From positions 39,759,001 through 39,823,000 of the forward strand of contig JAIVEN010000002.1 in assembly GCA_026686845.1 (NCBI GenBank): a DNA stretch of 64,000 nucleotides. Direction: 5' to 3'. The notes beneath the pieces are model-generated. The model was not told the DNA's origin. It was given only the letters and a program-made list of their open reading frames with translations, and made no database searches. This DNA is from Adenanthera pavonina (Eukaryota > Streptophyta > Magnoliopsida > Fabales > Fabaceae). The position numbers and the translations under genes were made by a program. Shown in pieces: positions 56,801-64,000 of this stretch. How positions within the stretch are numbered: position 1 is the stretch's first letter; each line of letters starts with the position of its first letter.

Positions 56801-59800
56801 CTCCAATTTCTATGTATTTCTTTCTTCTATTTAAGGATCTTTAACTAGAAAAATAAACTCTAACATGAGAAATAGCAATTAAGCATAAAGGATAACTGCA
56901 AACTCAACATCTAGAGATTTCTGAGAGTTGAAAATGGTTATACGATGCATATACAACTAGCAAACCTGAAAAGAAGTGTATAGAGTAGGAAGAAAAGGAT
57001 GATCCAGCAATGATATAATCTCTCTCTCAATGCAGGCTCGATGGACCTGAAATAACAATTATTTTATACCATGCAAGTATATTCAATGAGATCAATTTTA
57101 TCCTAAAAAAAAAATTGATGAGATAAATTTACCACTACTTCCAGGCACAAGTGTTTCAATACATTATCATACATGGTATCTTTATGTTTCAAATTATACT
57201 ATCAAAAGTTTTTAAACAACTAAAATACATGTTTGATAAATATGTTGAATCCTTATTATTTTAAGATTGGGTGTGAATAGTTGAGTTTGTTTCCTATCAG
57301 CATATATTCTAGGCTAATTGGCAACTGATAAAAAGTTACAAAAAATATCCAAAATCTATTCTCTGGTTTGTTTTCTTTATTTTACTTGTGCAGTAATATA
57401 ATTGGGGTTTTCTGAGATAGTTAGCCATATGCCAGCCACTCAAACATCAATCAAATTGCAAGAAAGAATGAGGATTACTACTAATATAATTCCCTATAGT
57501 TAAATCCAAGTTATTGTAAATATTTTTTTATCATTGTAGTTGATTTATAGGAATTTAATTTTCCTTTTTCAAGTTCTTGATAATATATATATACTCCTTC
57601 CATGTACAGCTTAATTTTAGTGAGAATGAAAATATTCATCTTTCACAGAAATCTTTTCCACATGGTATTAGAGCTACTTGGTTATGTCATAAAAAAAAAC
57701 CTTCTCCTTAATTAGTTTTATTCTAGAGGGTGAGAGTTCATCCATGAGAGTAAGTATGGTCTCTGGTCACTTTCATAGAGGTACATGAGTGACACCACCC
57801 ATCCTTGGCAACTCAAAAACCACTAAATCTAACCATTGTTCACATGCCTTTAATGAAGTTTCTGTCTTCATACACGCATTGGCAAGTGGAAGCATATGAA
57901 GTGTCCTTTCCTCAAGTATCTCTTCCCCCGTTGACGATGTCACATTTTTGGCCCATCCTTGGTGCTATGATATTATTTCTTGGTGGAGAGTATTAAATTA
58001 ATGGGGTGAAGAGTATCTTCATTGACCAAAAACTCTAGATTGGGAACATGGAAGGCAAGAGAGCATGAAGCTTCTAATCTTGAAGCAAATATATCTCACT
58101 TTGGTGAGCTTTCTTTATCATCTAATTAGTCGATTAGTGCACGAATCAATAAAGGCTATTAAGACTAAGTCCAAAGATGTTACTATTATAGTTCCTTCAA
58201 TATTTGTGGCACAAAAAGGTAACTTCTTATGAGCATTAAAAACTTCTTGTACTAACAGCATGTGGATTGTAGACTCTAGAGCTTCTGACCATATGACAAA
58301 TTCATATCACCTATTTTCATCATATGCACCTTGTGCTAGGAACCTAAAGGTGAAAATTAAGGATGGATCCTTAGCACCTATTGTCGGTACATGTATTAGA
58401 AACTCATATTCTATTATCTTGAAAAATGTGTTTCATGTACCAAAACTAGCTTGTAATTTGCTATTGGTCAGTCAATTAAATAAGGACTCTAATTGCTCTA
58501 TTAACTTCCTTTCATCTCATTGTATTTTTCAGGATCTATTATCGAGGATGACTATTGGCAATGCTAAGGAGCATAAGAGACTCTACTATTTTGAGAATAC
58601 CATAGTAAGTAGTCAATTTTTGAGTCAACATCTATGCCATTTGTTTCCATCCCTATGTCCAAATAAAAAGCCTAATGAATTCCAATGTGAAGCTTGTGAA
58701 CTTGGCAAGGACCATCGAATAACCTTTTACAAGACCCATTATAAGCCAACCAAATCATTCAATGTAATACATAGTGATCTTGGGGCCTATCTAGAATTAA
58801 TTCCTAATTTTACCAATTCTAAATGGTTTGTGACATTCACAAATGATCATAATTGTCTTTGTTGGGTCTACCTATTGAAAACAAAAAAAATGAGGTTCAC
58901 CATTTAGATGCTATTTATTGACTATGTTACTAAGTATTTTAATCAATCATTGAGTGTCTACTTTCAAGAGCATGAGATCATTCATAAGAGTTTTTGCCCA
59001 AATACCCCACAACAAAATGGGATAGCTGAGAAAAAATGGACACATATTTGAAGTTGTTTGAGCCATTACATTTACCTTTAGAGTACCCAAGTATTTATGA
59101 GGAGATGCAGTTTTGACAGCCACCTATTTGATGAATAGAATGCCCAGCAAAACTCTATCCTTTGACACCCTTTTTAATAAGATAAAAACCATCTTCCTAA
59201 ATTTGATCAAAATGACCTACTATTAAAAATATTTGGTTGTACAACTTTTGTCCATATTCACTCAATCGCCCATTCTAAATTTGAACCTTATGCTATGAAG
59301 TGTATTTTTCTTAGCTACTCAACATCAAGAAAGGGGCACAAATGTTACAATCCTATAACTTGTTATGTTATTGAAAGTATAGATGTCACCTTCTTTGACA
59401 GAAACACGTTATTCCATGTCTTCTATTCAGAGGGAGAAGTTAAGTAAATCACAAACTTGGTACTATCCTAGTAACCCCATCGAGTATACACTTCCATTAC
59501 CATCTTCACCTAGCCAATCTCCAGCAACAATCCATCAATCTCCATCTACTTCATCTCCACCTACAAATTCCGTAGCCCAAACTCAAGTGCTTGAATCATA
59601 AGGCAATTCAAACTTAGGGGAAGAAGTAGAAAGGTAGAAAGATAAAGAACTTCAAGTCTACTGATATAGGAATCCAAATAGAGAGGACAATGTTATGTAT
59701 GAAGCACCAAGAGTGTTTCAAATAATGACTGATCTTGAGCGTGAAGCCTTAGAGCTAGTGAATGAACATAATAATGCATATAATGATCTTGATTTGCCAA

Positions 59801-62800
59801 TTGCTCTGCCAAAAAAGCCTTTATCTTGTACTCTTCATCCTATTGAGAGATTTGTCTCATATGATGGCTTGTCTACAAGATATCATACATTTGCCACAAA
59901 TCTTGACATGATAAATATTCCAAGAACTATTGAAGAGGATCTTAAAGTTCCATAATGGAAAGAAGCAGTTATGGAAGAAATGACAACACTAGAAAAGAAT
60001 GGAACTTGGGAGGTGATAATACTTCCAAGAGGAAAGAAACCCATAGATTGCAAAGAAGTTTTCACCGTAAAATTCCATGCTAATGGAAAGATTGAAAGGT
60101 GAAAAGCTAGATTAGTAGCTAGAAGCTTCACACAAAGTTATGGCACTAATTATATAGAAACTTTTGCACCTTTGGCAAAGTTGAATACTATTAGCGTTCT
60201 TTTTTCTTTAGCAGTTAACCATGATTGGCCACTTCAGTAGGTTGATATTAAAAATGCCTTCCTAAATAGGGAACTCTTAGAAGAAGTATACATGACAATA
60301 CCTCCTGGTTTTAGTAATAAAGGAAAGACAAATCAAGTATGCAGACTAAAGAAATCCCTCTGTAGGTTAAAGTAATCTAAGGGCTTGGTTTGAGAGGTTT
60401 TCAAAGGTTTTGAAAAGAGAAGGATATAAGCAGAGTCACTCAAACCATACTATGTTCTTTAAGCATAGATGAGGAAAGAAGACTATACTTATTATGTATG
60501 TAGATGATATTGTCCTCACTGGAGATGATATTATAGAAATGGAATGTTTAAAAAAGGTTATAGTAGTAGAATTTGAAGTTAAAGACCTGGGATGGATGTG
60601 ATATTTCCTAGGGATGGAATTTGCCAAGCCTAAGGGAGGAATTAATGTTTCTTAGTGAAAATATCTCCTAGACCTTTTGAAAGAGATTGGAATGCTTGGG
60701 TGTAAACCCAATGATACTCCCTATAGAAGCTGAAAGGAAACAAGATACTAGAAAGGTTGTTGATAGAGAAAAGTATCAAAGACTAGTTGGGAAATTGATC
60801 TATTTATCCCATACTAGACTAGACATTGCATTTGCAATCAATGTGGCTAGCCAACATACTCATCAACCTAATGAGGCTTACCTGGAAGGAATCTTTTGAA
60901 TCTTGACGTATTTGAAAGGGTCACTAGGAATAGGTCTAATCTTTAAAAAGGGAGGGCATATAAATATAGAAGTGCTTATAGATGCTAATTAAGCTAGATC
61001 TGTAGAAGATAGAAGATCTACCACTAGATATTATACCTTTGTTGGAGGAAATCTTATGACTTGGAGAAGTAAAAAAGCATAATGTCATTGCTAGAAGTAG
61101 TGCTGAGACTAAGTTTAGAGTTGTACTTAAGGAATATGAGAATGGATTTGGTTACAACAATTGCTAAAAGAATTACAAGAGGAAGTTGGAACACCCATCA
61201 AAGTGTATTGTGATAAGAAGGTTGCTATTAACATCTCTCTCAATCCAATTCAACATGATAGAACTAAACATGTTGAAGTGAATAGGCATTTCATCAAAGA
61301 TAAAGCAGATGAAGGGATCATTTGCATGACCTATGTCCTTACCAAGGATCAAACTACGGATATACTTACCAAAGGACTTGCTAGGTAGAATTTTGAAGAT
61401 TGTGTCAGCAAGTTAGACATGATTAGCATCTATGGTCCAACTTGAGGGGGGTATAGTCAACTCTATGAGTTATTGTAAATATTTATTTTTATTATTGTAG
61501 TTGATTATTAGAGATCATGGGTAATTTATAGGGATTACATACCCCACCATGTATAGCTTAATTTTAGTGAGAAATGAAAATAATTCATCTTTTCCACAAA
61601 TCTTTCCCACATCCCCCTTAATTTTAATTTAAAAATAGCAGAACAGATAACACATAATAACAACTATTAACCCTAACAAATTAGCAGCTATTTCTTGTGG
61701 GCCATTAGCCATTTTTCTACACTCCCTTCATCATCATGTTGGCAACTTGTGAACTTGTGGGAACATAGTTTAACTCAAGTAGACCATACATAGAAATTTC
61801 TGGATGGACTTAAAAGAAATCTCCAAGAACATGGATAGCAAGATTTAAAATGGTTATTAAATAGTTTGGGCTTACAAATAGAACTCACTTTTTTCATCAA
61901 AGCACTAGGAGGCAAGATCATTACTCTCATTTTTAGCATAAATGACATAACTATCATTAGGAGCAATATAGAGGAAGTCACTTATCTTAAGAGAGCTCTA
62001 AAAATAGATCTTTGATAGTATAGATATGAGAGCCTTAAAGTACTTTTGAGGTATAACAGTGGCATAGCCTAGCAAAAGAACTTCTCTAAGTTAAAGTAAT
62101 AAGCTAAAGACTCAAGTGATAGGTGTGTTCTTTCCTTTATTATATGTGTATATATATTGTATATATATTATAGGTGGGTCATTATTCTTTATATAACTAG
62201 AATATTCTTTCTTATCTTCCTCTCACATGACTTGAGTCTATAGTCAAGTGACCTTCTTTGTATTATGTACACTAATAATTGCCAATAAGAAGTAGGTTGC
62301 TTTCCCAAATTCTCAAAAATATATTTGAGTCTATTTTGCATATTCACTCTTTATCTCAAAATATTCCTCCATTGGCTAATAAAAACACATATCCTTGGCC
62401 ATAAGCCTACTAATATTCCAATAGATCCATCAAATAGGTTGGAATGAGAAAACTATGGTTCAGTTGGCAAAGAAATGTCCCAAAAAATTGGTGGGAAAAT
62501 TAATATATATTTTCGATACTAGACTAGATATTAATTTTATAGTAAGTATGACAAGCCAGTTTATGAATGCTAAGAAATAGTAAATAAAATCCTTGTATAC
62601 TTAAAAATGACACCAATAAAGCAATGCTTTTTGAGAAAGAAACCAGCAAAATAATAGAGGTCTTGCAGTAAGTGTGACAAGCCAATTTATGAATAGTGCT
62701 ATTGAACAACACCAAGAAACAATAAATAAAATCCTTGTATACTTAAAAATAACACCAACAAAGGGGATGCTTTTTGAGAAAGAAACCAATAGAAGCATAG

Positions 62801-63675
62801 AGGTGTTCTCCAATGCAAATTAAGTTAGATCTCTCATTGATAAGTAATCAACCTTAGGATATTGTACCTATTTGGTTTAAGCTTGCTACTTGGAAAAGCA
62901 AGAATTAAACAATCATTTATAGCCGGAAGCTATATTGAAGTCAAATTTTGAGCTATGGCTCATGGAATCTATGAAAGTATATGGTTGAAAAGGCTCCATA
63001 GTGAACTTTAATTTCCTACTTTGTCATCATGAAATTATTATCTGAAAACTAGCAATGATAATCATTGCAAAGAACCTGATCAATTAGGGACCAAGCATGT
63101 TAAAATTTATATGTATTTTAACAAAGAAAAATAGAAAAAAGGGAATCATCAATATGATTTACCCACCTACACACCAACATTTGATATTCTGATGAAAGCT
63201 ATTTCAAGAACCCAGTTTGATGTTCACCTATCTAAGCTGTGCATGATTGGCATATCATGCATTATGAAGATCATATAAGAGTATTTATAATTATTAGGTG
63301 CATTTGGATAAAATAGAAACAAAGAAAAAGACATAGAACAATAGCATGGATCATCATTAACTTCCACTTTTCTAGCTGGGAATACTATAGGCCCAAAGAT
63401 AATAAAAAGTTGACAATATCTTATTTAGCTATGGACAAAAAAATTGATAGGAAAAAGAAAAAGGATAAATTTCTAGAGGGTATATACCATTCATATCATT
63501 TGATCAAAATTCACTTATCTTCACTATTTATAATGATGCATGCAAGAACCCTTTAAAGAATAAACTAGTAGTTTTCATACATATCCAAACCTTATTGCGA
63601 TTTAGCAAGATCGACTTTTCCATTGCCTTCATTGCATATAGTTCACCGGTACCTTGAAGTTCCACAAGATAAACA
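47778..63675 (-). CDS. PHOT2: Phototropin kinase domain and C-terminus, ten exons (partial gene)
   Basis: This is a blue-light receptor Ser/Thr kinase of the AGC-VIII family, acting at the plasma membrane in phototropism, chloroplast movement and stomatal opening. Exons, from 5' to 3': 63591-63675, 56966-57046, 55292-55395, 54752-54801, 50678-50784, 49995-50114, 49348-49399, 48713-48825, 48403-48543, 47778-47894. All introns are GT-AG and the exons join in frame into 322 residues plus TAA. Motifs in order: YAMKAMEK (ATP Lys), IERE (helix C Glu), YRDLKPEN (catalytic loop), DFD in place of DFG (normal for this family), the activation-loop insertion, IAPE, and DWWALG. The ending SIDMDVF fits PHOT2 better than PHOT1. 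The LOV1 and LOV2 domains and the glycine loop lie beyond the right edge. No disabling change was found. Confidence 0.95.
48403..48543 (-). CDS. PHOT2: Phototropin exon, C-lobe end of the kinase
   Basis: 47 codons, VSLAARQLINALLQRDPANR and RLGSSTGATEIKQHPFFRGI, ending in NWPLIRCM. The RLG...HPFF segment is the usual AGC kinase C-lobe boundary. Confidence 0.94.
48713..48825 (-). CDS. PHOT2: Phototropin exon, kinase subdomain X
   Basis: It encodes ILLYEMLYGRTPFRGKNRQK and TFANILHKDLTFPSSIP, a highly conserved phototropin signature. Confidence 0.95.
49348..49399 (-). CDS. PHOT2: Phototropin exon, kinase subdomain IX
   Basis: It encodes EIITGAGHSSAIDWWAL; the Gly codon is split with the next exon. 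The first Glu completes the APE motif. Confidence 0.94.
49995..50114 (-). CDS. PHOT2: Phototropin exon, activation-loop insertion
   Basis: Forty codons including SSSRRSRNQPPPIFVAEP and QSNSFVGTEEYIAP. The long insertion between DFD and APE is typical of AGC-VIII kinases. The SNSF serines correspond to the activation-loop sites whose autophosphorylation is needed for phototropin signalling in Arabidopsis. Confidence 0.95.
50678..50784 (-). CDS. PHOT2: Phototropin exon, catalytic loop
   Basis: It encodes IIYRDLKPENILLQKDGH and VVLTDFDLSFMTSCKPQ. The catalytic Asp and Lys of the RDLK motif and the metal-binding Asp of DFD are present. Confidence 0.96.
50785..54751 (-). other. Phototropin intron of 4.0 kb
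   Basis: It holds an LTR element at 51575-53340. The parts 50785-51574 and 53341-54751 show no coding sequence or defined repeat. Confidence 0.8.
51575..53340 (+). mobile_element. Short LTR retroelement without coding capacity (TRIM-like) in an intron
   Basis: Two direct repeats start TGTTGGAATCT at 51575 and 53048. The left one ends CAACA at 52312 and is followed by TGGTATCAGAAC (52313-52324), a Met-tRNA primer site. GTGGGGGAG (53039-53047) precedes the right repeat, which ends at 53340. The internal part is only 735 bp with no ORF of note. The left LTR is 738 bp against 293 bp for the right because of an extra segment at about 51722-52186. No 5-bp duplication is evident (CCATA versus TGATC). 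Confidence 0.72.
54752..54801 (-). CDS. PHOT2: Phototropin exon, short helix E exon
   Basis: 50 bp encoding (R)FYIAEVVIGLEYLHCL(G), with split codons at both ends. It is in frame with both neighbours. Confidence 0.94.
55292..55395 (-). CDS. PHOT2: Phototropin exon, hinge region
   Basis: It encodes ASTHVCLITDFCPGGELFAL and LDKQPMKIFKEESA(R). ITDFCPGGELF is the ATP-pocket hinge. Confidence 0.95.
55396..56965 (-). other. Phototropin intron of 1.6 kb with an LTR-like scrap
   Basis: Near 56281-56376 a plus-strand stretch looks like the end of a copia LTR (CAAACCACA, ending 56364) followed by a mutated primer site TAGTATCAAAGC (56365-56376). No start or coding sequence was found. The rest of the intron shows nothing recognisable. 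Confidence 0.45.
56966..57046 (-). CDS. PHOT2: Phototropin exon, helix C
   Basis: 27 codons: VHRACIEREIISLLDHPF then LPTLYTSFQ. It contains the helix C Glu that pairs with the ATP-binding Lys. Confidence 0.95.
57495..61611 (+). mobile_element. Decayed Ty1/copia element with short LTRs, antisense in the intron
   Basis: Short LTRs of about 160-170 bp (57495-57662 and about 61452-61611) share TTATTGTAAATATTT and CAGCTTAATTTTAGTGAGAA. A primer site TGGTATTAGAGC is at 57663-57674 and a purine tract GAGGGGGG at about 61444-61451. Flanks are TTCCC and TCCCC, near matches only. The size (4.1 kb) and short LTRs fit small plant copia elements. LTR divergence and many stops show that it is old. Confidence 0.82.
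58260..61388 (+). pseudogene. Copia pol relic in the phototropin intron
   Basis: Protease: MWIVDSRASDHMT at 58260, with Arg replacing the Gly of DSG. GAG-preIN zinc region: FQCEACELGKDHRITF. Integrase scraps: NTPQQNGIAEKKW near 58998. RT: VDIKNAFLN near 60241 and YVDDIVLTGDD at 60497-60529. RNase H: EDRRSTTRYYTFVGG near 61004, then YCDKKVAINISLNPIQHDRT and DILTKGLA near the end. The frame changes repeatedly and stops are common, so no product is expected. Confidence 0.88.
62440..63260 (+). pseudogene. Second copia RT/RNase H fragment in the same intron
   Basis: It reads KKLVGKLIYIFDTRLDINF at about 62478, followed by RNase H-like scraps (SNFELWLMESMKVYG near 62940, then a copia-like 3' end to about 63260). 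A partial tandem duplication of about 125-140 bp spans roughly 62538-62800 (repeat of GACAAGCCA...TTTTTGAGAAAGAAACC). Its LTRs were not found. Confidence 0.65.
63591..63675 (-). CDS. PHOT2: Phototropin exon, ATP-binding lysine
   Basis: It encodes VYLVELQGTGELYAMKAMEK and SILLNRNK; its first base completes a codon of the preceding exon outside the window. Acceptor TTTTTACAG, donor AAG|GTTTGG. Confidence 0.95.
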
Positions 63676-64000
63676 CTGTAAAAACAAAACAGCAATTTGA
63701 TAACAAAGCAAAGCATCTCCTTTACCATGGGGATGATAAGATACACCATCGCCTTGCACAAAAACTCATTATGTTAAAATAAGATGAATAGCTAGATTAA
63801 ATGAATATCCAGTAGGTTTGGCAAGTACTAGTACTGTGCCTCTTGTACTTGACCTAACTTTTCACTATGAATATACACATAAGGGGCTCGATAGACAATG
63901 TTAATGGTCACATTCAAATTTCCACTCTCTCTTCTCTTTCATTACCGATGTAGTCAGTGCATAAGCAAATTCATGCAAAATCCCAATCTCAATGCTATGC
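63676..64000 (-). other. Phototropin intron continuing beyond the window
   Basis: No further exon could be recognised up to the right edge. The preceding exon should encode the kinase glycine loop. Confidence 0.6.

Larger units (their letters stand above)
57047..63590 (-). other. Phototropin intron of 6.5 kb filled with copia relics
   Basis: Donor and acceptor sites are intact (AAG|GTTTGG at 63590 and TTTCAG|GTCC at 57046). The intron contains a copia element in opposite orientation (57495-61611) and a second copia fragment (62440-63260). 61612-62440 and 63261-63590 show no clear features. Confidence 0.88.

Noticed and set aside
47778..63675. Pseudogene status of the phototropin segment
   Set aside because: All ten exons are in frame, with consensus splice sites and every catalytic residue present.

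Overview
This window is nuclear DNA of a flowering plant, most likely a eudicot. It is AT-rich and dominated by transposable elements. The only host gene recognised is a phototropin gene on the minus strand, and it enters the window from the right edge. Species cannot be told from the sequence.

Positions 1-27741 are a nest of retroelements. The centrepiece is a complete Sirevirus-type Ty1/copia retrotransposon at 5128-16971. It has two 1722-bp LTRs that differ at 18 positions by my alignment, a 5-bp GAGCT target-site duplication, a Met-tRNA primer site, gag, an uninterrupted pol, an envelope-like ORF with two in-frame TAG codons, and a polypurine tract. It interrupts the reverse transcriptase of an older, decayed Ty3/gypsy element (4873-5127 and 16972-17182, with integrase at 18531-19811 and a 3' LTR from 19812). 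Left of it lie two more copies of the same Sirevirus family: a + strand LTR cut by the window edge (1-1052), which sits inside a minus-strand relic (1053-4633). The gypsy 3' LTR is itself split by a decayed LINE (21556-27330) flanked by a 15-bp duplication.

Positions 27742-46053 hold several independent elements. A Mutator-like DNA transposon (28108-31651) has 283-bp terminal inverted repeats and an exact 9-bp duplication. It also carries internal tandem repeats, a perfect-looking hairpin and a zinc-knuckle remnant of its transposase. Then come gypsy LTR fragments (about 33684-35003) and the envelope-like remnant and LTR of a second Sirevirus family (35004 to about 37600). A probable 3.5-kb solo gypsy LTR (38020-41541) follows. 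Last is a solo gypsy LTR (42917-46048) with a solo Sirevirus LTR (44376-46026) inserted in it, both with exact 5-bp duplications.

Positions 47778-63675 (minus) carry ten exons encoding most of the kinase domain and the C-terminus of a phototropin, probably PHOT2. All ten join in frame with GT-AG introns and encode 322 residues without a stop. The LOV domains, the glycine loop and the start codon lie beyond the right edge. Two introns are inflated by retroelements: 50785-54751 holds a short LTR element, and 57047-63590 holds a decayed copia element (57495-61611) plus a second copia relic.

The most distinctive signal is in the Sirevirus LTRs. The U3 region of the main family is an array of a 12-bp palindrome (AAATTCGAATTT) interspersed with CAGACGAA/TTCGTCTG boxes, and these recur in front of the envelope-like ORF. 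The unrelated LTR at 36603 has an analogous array of a different CpG-centred palindrome (ATAATCGATTAT). Four of the differences between the two young LTRs are CG-to-TG changes inside these boxes.
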